From contig CM039502.1 of assembly GCA_022432975.1 (NCBI GenBank), positions 21,105,228 through 21,169,227 on the forward strand: a DNA stretch of 64,000 bases, read 5' to 3'. Source of the stretch: Begonia masoniana. Its lineage: Eukaryota > Streptophyta > Magnoliopsida > Cucurbitales > Begoniaceae. Below, piece after piece: positions 32,145-42,465 of the stretch. Under the pieces are notes generated by a model. It was not told where the DNA came from and made no database searches. It saw nothing but the letters and a program-made list of their open reading frames with translations. Made by a program: the position numbers and the translations under genes. Numbering within the stretch: position 1 is the first letter of the stretch; every line of letters starts with the position of its first letter.

Positions 32145-34622
32145 TGTAATATCCGGCTTGTACGGATTACAGATATAATATATTATATTCATATTTTATT
32201 ATAAAATGGCATTTTGGTAAATATGTCAAATCAGGACCGTTTCACGAAAAGAAAGCGTCATTACGATCCTAACGATTAATAGGAATTTTAAGGAAATTAT
32301 GGAAATTTTTGGAGATTAAACGCTATATTCCGAGTAATTACCTTTATCGTAATGTAAATGACGTTTTAGTAAAAATAGTAAACGAGGTCCAAATTGCGAA
32401 CGGACAGTTCTGTTAAATCCCAAATAATAAGTTGGACTTGTTAGTGAATTAAGGAGATTTGGAAAAGTCGAATCGCTAGACGATTAACGAACCGAAGAAC
32501 GAAATTAATATAAAAACTAAATAAGGGCAATTTGGTAAATTGCAAATTCAATATTATAAATCAATCAAAATTCTTTTATTTCATTTCATTTCTCCTCTTC
32601 GAATTCCAGAACCACTTCTCTCTGTTTCTCTTTTTCTCTCGCGAACCCTCACTGCCAGCCGCGCGACTTCTCACGATCCGACTCCGATCCGACCTCCGTT
32701 CGTTCCGCTTCCTTCACGTTTCTTCCTCCAATCGACGTTCTAGGTATGTCTCTATAGTTTTAGAGCGTTAGATTTTGAGTTTCGTAACGTTTAAATAATT
32801 AGGTTTTAGTTAGGGTTTTGATAAAAATCGAGATTTAGGATCCGAAACTCATAAATTTGCTGTGATTAAGTGTATAAAGGTTGTATTGAACGTATTGGAC
32901 GAAGTTAAATCAATTCGTGAAAAAGTTTAAAATCCGAGAATTTTAGGATTTTCATAAAAGTTCGTAATTCGAGAATTTAGGTGCCGAGCATAAATTGTTC
33001 GAATAAATAGCTCGATAAATCGGATTAGAACTTTTAGAAATTTCCTTAGTTAGGGTTTTGACAAATTGGACGTTTATTGACTTAAACTCGTTTTAACGTC
33101 AATCCTCGTAATTTGTTTAGGTAAACAGTGCTCGTGGACGAAACTTGGATTGCAGCGTGCACGAGGTAAGTTCTCGTGATTCTTCTTTGGCCGATTGGCC
33201 TACACCGTACGTCGAATGTCGTCTCGAGGAGTTTTGGAGATGCCCTTAGTTAGTTTTGCTCGGTTTGGGTAGCTAGGTCTTAGGAGTTTATAGTTTATGC
33301 TTTTACAGTTTTGATGGTACATGTTATTGCTTGTTTACTTTATGATAGAGAACTGTTCACGCATTCACTTGATTTTAAAGAAAAGCATGAAAATGAACTT
33401 CCGCACAGAGTTTTTAAAGATAACGTAAAGCATAGCAGAGGCCGAAAGGCATACAGGCCGAAAGGCACAGAGGCCGAAAGGCATACAGGCCGAAAGGCAC
33501 AGAGGCCGAAAGGCGCACAGGTCACGCGAGGTGGGGCTCAGGCACGGCTGTACGTGTTGTAAGCGTGCACCCCCCGCTTCTAGCTGGAAAGAGCAGTCCG
33601 CCCGCTGGATGAGCTCTCTCTGGTTAGAGGGATAGGATCTCGGTGGCACCCATAGAGCATTGCATAGAAAGATAAAATAAAGCATGATTTAATGAATTCA
33701 TAGCACAGCATGCATAGCATTTACGTAGAGCTTACTGGGATTTTATCTCATAGTGTATATGTATGGTGTAGGTGACATAGACTTCGAGGTACCAGGTGAG
33801 GACGATGTCCCTCCACCTGAGGCATAGTCCAGTTGACGGAGGATGGCTGCGGTGGTGTGCTGGCGCAGTCGAGGCTTCATCGACCCGTGGGGATAGTATG
33901 TATAGATTTTGGGACGTTTTGGGGATAATTGATAGAATATGTATAGGGTGTTTAGATAATGATATTTGTTTTGAAATTCTGGAACTGTTTGGGTAAACTG
34001 TTTATAGAAATGTTTTGGGTTTAAAACAGTTATTTGAACGTGATAGAAATGTTTTGAAAATGTTATGGATATGCTCGGTTTAAAGCTATCCACGCCATTT
34101 GTTTTTAGGAAGTTTTATCACGTATTGTCCGAATGGTATGTTTAGTAATGATCGGGAATGAAATCGAAAGAATATTGGAGTGTTTAGGGTGCTAGAATGT
34201 GAAGGAGAAAGAGGAAGTTGCTCTCTGGAATCGGATTCCAGAGAGTTGAAAGTTAATGTTTTGCTCTCTGCAGTTGTAAGAAATGAGAAGGCAAAAATAC
34301 AGAAGGAGAAAGGAGTGGAGGTCGGCGACCAGGCGCGAAGGCCTGATCGCTGGCAGCGATCGGGCGCCGCGCGCCGGATCGCTGGCAGCGATCGGGCGCC
34401 GCGCGCCGGATCGCTGGCAACGATCGGGCGCTGCCCCCTTCCCTCGGCAGAAAGACCGAACTGCCCTCCCTTTTATTAATTGTTTTTAAAATTTTAAAGT
34501 AATTTATTTAATTTGTTTTAATTGTTTTAAATGTTTTAAAGGTTAGATTTCAATTCCGATTTCGATTCTGGTTTCGATTTCGGTTTAGGTTCTGTTTAAA
34601 GTTTAATTAAATTTATTAGGAT

Positions 34623-34672
<50 letters not shown>

Positions 34673-34710
34673 TATTCGGGAAAAACGGGTACAGTATTAG
34701 GGTTGTTACA
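32145..34710 (+). mobile_element. Tekay-type solo LTR (solo B)
   Basis: 2,566 bp, TGTAATATCC to GGTTGTTACA, flanked by TACTA (32140-32144 and 34711-34715). It is close to the gypsy array LTRs in inverse orientation. Sense features: TATA 32508-32516; donor 32744 (CTAG|GTATGT); acceptor 33120 (TTGTTTAG); mini-exon 33121-33165; donor 33166 (GAG|GTAAGT); GGCCGATTGGCC block 33188-33206; minisatellite 33436-33525 (units of AGGCCGAAAGGC); acceptor 33771 (GGTGTAG); CTCTGGAAT palindrome about 34220-34247; GATCGC array 34320-34440; (TA)n 34627-34668. Confidence 0.95.
33166..33771 (+). other. Putative LTR intron 2 of solo B
   Basis: 606 nt between GAG|GTAAGT and GGTGTAG|GTGAC. It contains the conserved GGCCGATTGGCC block and the minisatellite. 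Equivalent segments occur in every long gypsy LTR of the window (5835-6429, 13113-13706, 20365-20959, 26386-26992, 40441-40957, 43006-43496, 49715-50205, 55589-56105). Confidence 0.55.
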
Positions 34711-36223
34711 TACTATGAGTTTATCCATGTCATTCACATGACTCCCAGTTCTAAGTTTGCAACTGATACGAATCTCATCTTTTTCGGCATACAAACTTTC
34801 TTTCCCTTTTATGACTTTGTGTTGTGAAGAAATGATTGCATAAATCAGGCAGGGAAAGGGAAGGGCAAGTCTTCCATTCTTGCTGTCAGCATGCTTTATA
34901 ATCTGATCAAAAATAAACTTTCCAATATTGAATGGAATTGCATTGTCAATCTTAAACAATAATGTGGCCATGGATTTATTTATGCCAGTGCCGTGTTAGG
35001 TGGGCAACCAATTCCTCATGGCAATTTTATGCAAGATACCATATTTTACTGATAATTGTGAAGCCGGAAAATCCTTTTCTTTAGGCCATGTTCGTATGAC
35101 TCCACCTGTGATATCCGTTATGATTCGGCCAAAGTCTGGAACAAACATCTCAGTATCAATGGTAACAGTTTCCAAATAAGCATTGATAACATCAGGAGAG
35201 AAATTAATGATCTGTCCTCTGATGTAGGTTTGACCGAAATTCAAGTGATCAGGGGACATAACATCCTGATCCAAATTGCAGTAAAATTCTAAAACGACTT
35301 TGCCTACAAAAGGACTAAGTCCTCTAAATGTTTTTCCAAGGCCTTGTTGCAGAAGATGATAAACTAAAACTTCACAGTCAAGAAAGTCGCCTTCATGAAT
35401 ATTGCGTTCAAACCATAAGGTCCTATTTGAAAACAATGCCCATCGACCAGCATAAATATCTGACTTAAAATCTACATCACACGACTTATTTGGAGACTTA
35501 CTTGATTTTTTGTTAACTTGAGGTTGAAGCCTTGACTGCACATGAGTTGACCATTTTGGAGATAGAGAAACTTTTGCCTTTTGTACCTTCGGCTTCTTTG
35601 ATTTTAAGGAATCAGAATGGACAACAGATTTCTTTAACTTCAAATTTGGTGACTTCATAGGAGCAGAGCTTTCACAGGTTTTCTTGCGATTTGAGCGAAG
35701 ATTCCTGAACGATTTTCGAAGTTCTTGGTCATCAGATGATCCTGACCCTTTTTCAAGTTTTTCAGACCATTGTTCATCAAAAGAGTCTCCTTTATCCGTT
35801 CAAGCCTTTTTGCTTTTTGAAACTTGAACAAGTCTCGATCGAGTAGTGGCTTTTGGAGGAACAGAACTAGATTTGAAAATATCATTTGCAGGATTTTGAA
35901 ACCTTCTTTTCACTCTTGTCGAGTCCACTTGATTAATGGGTAGAGCATCCAGAGATATACGTGATTGCTCCCCCTTAAGCTCTGCAGTTGGCAATGCAAT
36001 CTATGGAGGTGTATAGACCACAATAGCCATTTCTGATTCTGAATGTGCTACTGTGACAATGTGTGGAACATCGCTTGATGGGGCGGCTTTAGATGATTTT
36101 CTGCTTTTCGCCATGGATGAAAGCTTTTGTGACAAGCCCTAAAACAGTGAAACCCTCAAATTTGCAGAGTTCTGATCGGCAGAGAGAGAAGTGTAACTCC
36201 GTTTGAGATTATATGGTAATATA

Positions 36224-37960
36224 TGTTGTGCAAAATATTTCGCAAGTGTACGAGTCGCAACAAGTAATATAGTGATAAAATAGAGTGTCGAACCCACGAG
36301 GACTTGTAATTAATAATCGAAATAACTACTCTGAATTCTAAATTGAACACACGTTTTTATGGTTTTCAAGGATTGAATTTAAATTAAACAACCAATACAA
36401 TTAAAGTAAACTAATTATAAAATATCAAAGCAAATAAAATGAGATTAAATCAAATTGATAAAAGCCTAGGTACTACGATTTCACCAAGACAATGTTTATT
36501 TCAGTCCTTCGCAAATATATTCATAAATATTCTTCCTATGTTGATGATCGATTTCACTAAATTCTAGTACAATCTCTCTCGAGCATTGCGTAGTTTATCT
36601 GATTAATGGGTTATCACTTCTCAGTCTCAAATCCTACATTAATCAAATACAAATAAATCAAGAAATCACAATGATCACACAAATACCGTAACTATCTCTA
36701 GCCTACGCATATTCATGACATTAATTTCAGTGCTCGGGTATTTATCACCTCTCGGTCTCAAAACACCCCAAAAATCAAGTAAAGATTGGCCAGAAATTTA
36801 CAGGCATTAAGAGCAGAAATTAAATGTACCAACAATATTGGAAGAAATACTCAATAAATATAATCAAACGAAGAACAGAAAATAATCATCATCTGGCTAC
36901 ATCATAGCCTCTAGTAGAAAAGTTAGTTCATGCTAATATGAAAATAAACTAAAATAATAATAGAATTCATAATTAAATTGTAGAAATTAAAATAAAAGAA
37001 AAACAAAAACTAAAATGAAAATCGCTTCTCTGTCAAAGCAAATCGCCTCCAGCACTGCTGCTCTCCAAATCGCAGAAGACTCTCTCGCCAAAATCGCCCA
37101 ACGCCGAAGACCGAAAGCCGATCGCTGCTCTGTAAATCGCCGCCAGCCAGCCCCCAGCGAACCGAATCCGAGCGCTGCCGTGCTCTCAAAGTCACCGAGC
37201 GCCGAATCCCCTCTCTGCCGCGAATCACCAAGTCTGCTGCGCCCTTCAATCTCCAGAGAACACCCAAATGCCTTTTTTTCTGCCGAAGCTCTCCTTTAGG
37301 TTTTATTAATTTCTTTCTTAATCTGTTAGTGGTTGCGATTTTCATGCCTTAGTTCAACGGTGCAGATTAAACAATTTACTTTCCAAATTTGTAGCCGCGC
37401 GCTGTCTTCATGATTCACTTTCCAAATTCTAAGGTGATCGATAGCTAGATTCTCTGTTTAATTTCACCAACTTTTCATTGTTTGCTGCCGTTTGTGTTCT
37501 CTGCTTCTCAGCTTCTCTCGTATATCTATTTTCACTCTTCTGTTGTATCTCCAGGGTCACTGTATTATTCTCATCAAATTCAACTCTTTCCTTGCACACC
37601 TCTGCCTTTCCATCTGCTATGTAGTTCCTGATTTGGGTGGAGCTGTGAGTTTCCCATTTGCCTTTGTGAATTTTAACGTCTTGAATCCAAGCAGGAGAGA
37701 CTTTGGGGATGTGGAGACACTGTCCTTTGAACATCTTGTAGAACTGATGCACTATTTCAACGACTTTTGTATAATTGATTTGATTGATTGGGAAAAATTC
37801 CAACAAAGCTTGAAGCATTTTTTTATTCCATCATTTTTATTTAACTTTATAAATCTGCACACTTAAACAAAACTCATCAAATACTTTCACACACTTGAGA
37901 ATAAACTTATCAAATCAAGTGTAAAAAGTATAAATAAGTGTGTAAAATACACACTTATCA
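36224..37960. mobile_element. Solo-LTR-like element, family TGTTGTG...CTTATCA, copy 2
   Basis: 1,737 bp, TGTTGTG to TTATCA, flanked by ATATA (36219-36223 and 37961-37965). The first about 700 bp match 22226-22940 closely. The central 36985-37860 is unrelated to copy 1: it is GC-richer, open on both strands at 37010-37345, and holds a 129-codon minus frame at 37429-37818 that I do not recognise. I treat it as non-coding LTR sequence with a replaced or diverged core. Confidence 0.8.
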
Positions 37961-37965
37961 ATATA

Positions 37966-38467
37966 TAAAACAAGAGCCATCAATTTACATTAAAAATCCT
38001 TCATTATTCCCCAGAATATACAGAGCATAGTTTCCATAAAGATAATAACAAGCAACTTCTAAACAGAGGTACATAGCTGATTTTATGGAGGTAAACCACA
38101 AAATCCGATGATTTGAAGATCCACTCATCGGAAACCCATAAACAAGATGATGATATATTTTGGCTATTATAAAAAATACTTTCTAGAATATTCTGATAAT
38201 AACATCACAACTCCCAAGGAATTTTAGAGCAATAGAAATATAGAAGATGTCCATAATCATATAGAGTTGCTCCAGCTTCTAAAAGAACCACGTTATCTCA
38301 GACAACTGACTAGTCCAAGAGATATATCCACGAGTGTTGGACGATTCCATTAAAGAATCCAAAAAGTAACTACTAACAGACAAGAACCAAGAGGAGAACC
38401 CTTTTTTTTTTTTAAATAATACTATGCAATTTAAACAGAAGAGACCAAAACTTACGAATCACTTCAC
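37966..38467. other. Copia element 2 spacer between pol and env-position gene
   Basis: AT-rich, no frame recognised. Its place between the end of RNase H and the start of the extra gene suggests it once provided the leader of the downstream gene. Confidence 0.45.
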
Positions 38468-39498
38468 ATGACACAAAGGCCGAGTGCAGACCTCAATTCT
38501 TTGAATTTCACACCATCCAAAGCTTTGGTAAAAATATCGGCAATTTATTTTTCGGTTACCATATGTTCCAATGTGATAATTTTGTCTTCAACAAGAGATC
38601 TGATGAAATGATGCCGAATATCAATATGTTTTGTCCTTGAATACTGTACCGGATTCTTAGAGATGTTAATAGCACTCATATTATCACAGTATAAAGCTAT
38701 GACATCCTGTGTGACCCCATAGTCCTTGAGCATTTGTTTCATCCAAAGAAGCTGTGAACAGCTACTACCAGCTGCAATATATTCTGCCTCGGCTGTAGAC
38801 AGAGAAATAGAGTTCTGCTTCTTGCTAAACCATGACACTAAATTGTTTCCCAAATAAAAACATCCACCGGAAGTACTCTTACGATCATCTGAACTTCCGG
38901 CCCAATCAGCATCACAATAGCCAACTAAATTTACATTTGTATCAAAAGAATACAAGATTCCATAATCAGTCGTCCCGCCAACATATTTGAGAATTCGCTT
39001 CACTGACACCAGGTGAGACTCTCGAGGATTTGCTTGAAAACGAGCACATAATCCCACATTAAAACAAATGTCTGGCCGACTAGCAGTTAGATATAAGAGG
39101 CTGCCAATCATACTTCTATATAGTCGTTCATCAACAGAAGTCCCTTTCTCGTCTTTGGAGAGTTTTTCATGTGTCCCAATTGGTGTTCTTTTGGGGCGAT
39201 CATTTTCTAATTTGAACCGCTTTAACATAGTTTTAGCATACTTGGTTTGAGAGATAAAAATTCCATCATTTCTTTGTTGAATCTGAAGACTAAGAAAGTA
39301 ATTGAGTTCACCAACCATACTCATCTCAAATTCGCCGGTCATTTGTGCTACAAAGTCATCCACTAGCACCTGTGACACTGAGCCAAACACTATGTCATCA
39401 ACATAAATTTGAGCAAGTAAAAACTGACCGTTGGTTCGGCGGATAAACAGGGTTTTATCTACTCCCCCTCGCTCATATCCCTTGGATAATAAGTACAG
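38468..39498 (-). pseudogene. Copia element 2 reverse transcriptase C-terminal part and RNase H
   Basis: The main frame (38545-39498) holds LLSKGYERGGVDKTLFIRR, the catalytic IYVDDIVFGS, and RNase H with GYCDADWAGSSDDRKSTSGG, SLSTAEAEYIAAGSSCSQ and TKHIDIRHHFIRSLVE. A TAA near 38545 interrupts the usual TEKQIADIFTKAL tail (a CAA to TAA change would explain it), and the rest (DIFTKALDGVKFKELRS) continues in frame to about 38468. The 5' part of RT and all upstream genes are gone: the frame runs into gypsy LTR sequence at 39495-39498. RT copies the element RNA and RNase H degrades it. Confidence 0.92.
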
Positions 39499-41787
39499 CC
39501 GACGAGGGCTTCTTCCCTCCAACGATTCTTCTCCGTTTTCTTCAAGACAAGGTTAGTTTTCTTTCAAATTTTAAGTGGGTTTTAGTTTTTTAAGCTAGAG
39601 GAAGGTATTGGTGTGGTTTTGGATGAGTTTTTGAGAGAGTTTCGAATTAAGGTTTTATGGTAGATGAGGGATGTACAAAAATTGAAGTTCTTGGTTAAAT
39701 TTTCTTGATTTTTGGATAGTTATTGATAAATTGATAGATATTGGTTGAATATTGGTTGATGATTTAAGTGTGCAAAACTGGAAAATGTTAGGGCAGGTTC
39801 GGTTTTGCACAATTTCGGCTATGCTATTTAAGTTGGGTTAATAAATAAATTTCGCCATTAAAACATAGACACCTAAGGTTTGCATAGCATCTTGAATCAT
39901 CAAATTTGGACATATATTCAATTTATTACGAATTTTTGAAGTTGGATAAAAAAATTACGATTCAAAAACTGGGCAGTTTCGGTTTTCTTGAGAACTGACT
40001 TAGCTCGTTATTTTTATTGGTTAAATAAATTGTTCCATTGGATAGGGGACTCTTAAAGGAGTTCATAACAACTTGAATCACTCGATTTCATTAAGAATTG
40101 ATTTAGTTATGAATTTTCGAAGTTGTCGTGTAAAAACTGGAAAATTTCCGCGGTCAGTTTGGTTTTCGGTTTTCTGCCCCAATTCTGTTTTGTTTTGGTA
40201 TAAATGGATGATTCCATGTTAAAATAGACATAATGAGGTTTCCAAAACAGGTTGTATCATTGAAAACAGATAAAAATTGAGAGAGTTACGACCGTTTGAA
40301 GTTTACCCAATTTTATAGTGTAAATCCGAAAATTCTGGTGTGCGTTTTAAGTGTTTAATTTTGATATCTTGATTAGGTTACTTGTGATTAGCAAAAGTAA
40401 GGCCAAAGACTTTCAAGCTCGAATTTGCTAAGGACCCGAGGTAAGTTCTCGTAACTTACTGTGGCCGATTGGCCTACACCATAAGTCGAGTTTTGATGTT
40501 GAGAATTATTTGGTGATATTTATGTTTATATACTTTGGTTGGGTAGTTTAGGGTTAGTTGTTTTATAGGTTATGCTTGTATTGTTTGATGGTATGCACGA
40601 TGTATGTCTATGTTATGCTTTTATTGTCATGCATCACTGTTTTATAAAAGTCATGAAAAATGAATTTATGCATGGATTTCATGAAATGAAAGGAAATGTG
40701 ATGACTTGAAATGAGACGACTAAAATGAGATGACTATGACGACTAAAATGAGATGACTATGACGATAGAAATGAGACGACTGAAATGAGACGACTATCTG
40801 ATAAATTAAACGAATGCATGATCTGATAAATGAATGCACGATCTGATAAATGAAATGAATGCAAGGAAATTTATAAATATTGCATATACATGTTCATTCA
40901 TTGTCATTTACGTAGAATTTACTGAGATTTATTCTCATAGGTGTCTCTATGGTGTAGGTGAACCCGAAACAGGTGAGGAAGACGTTCCTCCTTTAGATGA
41001 TCACACTAGTTGAAGAAGGATGCCCGTTGGAGTGCGCTGGCGCAGTTGGTGCCATGTTGACCCATGTGGATGTAGGTAAACGTTTTGAGGGTTGAATAGT
41101 TAGATCGTAGGAAAAATTGTATAGATTGAACATATTAGAATGCTTGGATCTGATTAGTTGATAGGTTCACATTTTGATGTTTTTAAACGTTTTGGAAACT
41201 ATTTTATAAACCACTTGATGATTTTGAACAGGAGGAAACGTTTAGTTTTAAACGGATCCACGCAGTTTGTTTTTATGAAATGGGGTTATGTTTTAAATGT
41301 GCTTTGAGTCGTTTATGTTGGGTGATTGGTATAGTGGGAAATGGGTAGGATTATGAGTGGGTTTATGATGATATGGTTTAGTGGGTGTGTTATGTGTGTA
41401 AGTATGCAGGGAAAAGAATGAAGGAAGTGAAGGATAAAGGAAAAGAGAGGAGGCAGGTGATCGCCACTCTCTGGAAATTCTAGAGAGTGTGGCGACTGAT
41501 CGCCCAAGGGTGGGCGATCGATCGTGGGCGATCCATCGCCTGAGGTGGGAGCGATCGATCGCCCCTATTGATTTGGCCCGAATGACATTTTTGTCCCCGC
41601 TTCGATTTTAATTGTTTAAAATGATTTTACTAGTTATGTTTCAATTGTTTAATATCTGTTTGAAGTATTGTTTAAATAGTTTAACAACTTAGACTTAAAA
41701 TGATTTTACAAACAATGTTCTGCATAAACTGTGAAATAAAACGAAAAATTTATACGGTAAAATTAGGATACGGGTAAGGTCGTTACA
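39495..41787 (+). repeat. Element D left LTR (5'-truncated)
   Basis: It matches 54644-56941 with scattered substitutions and small indels. Sense features: donor 39552 (CAAG|GTTAGT), acceptor 40376, mini-exon 40377-40440, donor 40441 (GAG|GTAAGT), GGCCGATTGGCC block 40462-40480, ATGAGACGACTAAA-type minisatellite about 40700-40865, acceptor 40957, CTCTGGA...TCTAGAGAG palindrome and GGGCGATCGATCG array 41458-41568. Confidence 0.9.
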
Positions 41788-41792
41788 ATTTA

Positions 41793-41804
41793 TGGTATCA
41801 GAGC
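41793..41804 (+). promoter_or_regulatory. Primer binding site of element D
   Basis: TGGTATCAGAGC, a perfect initiator tRNA-Met PBS, five bases after the LTR end. Confidence 0.9.
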
Positions 41805-41951
41805 TCCCGGGTTTTAAAATCGGTTCTGTAGACTGCTCGACTGTGCAAGCCACTACACGGACATGCTTCATCAACTATAAGTACGTTTACATGTTTTCTT
41901 TGATTTCAATTTCTTAGGACTATTTGTTTTATCCTTTATAAGAATTATAAA

Positions 41952-42465
41952 ATGGTCCGAGGTAGAGACGTCAGGGACAAAGCCCTAGATTGACTGACGG
42001 ATTTATTGGATCGTCAGGCCCGACATATGGACAGGCAGGCGCAGCAAATTGAGAGCCTGGTAGACCGTGTGAACCAGATAGCCCAAGATATAGTCGTTCC
42101 AAACAATAGCAGTATGAAGAGGTTCCAGATGTTGCGACCTCCGATTTTCAACGGACAGTCTTCGGATCCCTCTATTGCTGAGGAGTGGGTTCGGACTATG
42201 GAAGACATGTTGGCGTATGTGAAAATAGAGAATAGGGAGAAAGTCGCGTGCGTCACTTTCCATTTAGCGTTGGATGCTCGGTTTTGGTAGGACTCCATCA
42301 AGGTAACAACCGATGTGACGTTGATGAGTTGGGAGAGATTCAGAACTGTGTTTTTCGAAAAGTACTTCAGCCACACGGTACGGGAGGCAAAAATGATGGA
42401 GTTCATGCAATTGAGACAGACCGGCTCAGTTGCTGAATACGTCAGGAGGTTTGAGGCCCTATCCC
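41952..42465 (+). pseudogene. Element D Gag, N-terminal half
   Basis: An ATG at 41952 starts MVRGRDVRDKALD then a TGA; the same frame continues with RQARHMDRQAQQIESLVDRV (coiled-coil-like) and the capsid start PPIFNGQSSDPSIAEEWVRT, FHLALDARF then a TAG where related Gags have Trp, and VREAKMMEFMQLRQTGSVAE. It is cut at 42465 by the young element and resumes at 51436. It is closely similar to the Gag of the gypsy array. Confidence 0.88.

Larger units (their letters stand above)
31883..36114 (-). pseudogene. Env-position gene of copia element 2 (putative plant transposon protein family), split by a solo LTR
   Basis: The minus strand has an ATG at 36112-36114 (MAKSRKSSKAAP). A Ser/Lys-rich basic N terminus with nuclear-targeting-like clusters follows, then the domain at 34996-35658 (GRWALFSNRTLWFERNIHEG, LSPFVGKVVLEFYCNL), and 34716-34971 (HADSKNGRLALPFPCLIYAI). 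The domain resembles the Pfam putative plant transposon protein family. After the inserted LTR (32145-34710, TSD TACTA) the frame resumes with SAPSSQGMSTHALASYSLKA and ends PPEFSEES at the TAG 31883-31885. Frameshifts and stops (for example after MRNWLPT and in 35800-36000) disable it. It sits between pol and the 3' LTR, where SIRE elements carry an env-like gene, but I see no clear membrane anchor. Confidence 0.7.
30571..39498 (-). mobile_element. SIRE-like Ty1/copia element 2 with env-position gene (3' part)
   Basis: Minus-strand element: 3' LTR (30571-31530), PPT, an extra gene (31883-36114), and RT/RNase H (38468-39498). Its upstream half (gag, PR, INT, 5' LTR) is absent, because pol ends abruptly at 39495-39498 where a gypsy LTR begins. 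Two later insertions interrupt it: a solo gypsy LTR (32145-34710) and a solo-LTR-like element (36224-37960). Its LTR aligns with that of copia element 1. Confidence 0.85.

Noticed and set aside
37010..37345. Frame open on both strands in the solo-LTR-like element
   Set aside because: A GC-rich stretch open on both strands with no recognisable domain; more likely composition than coding.
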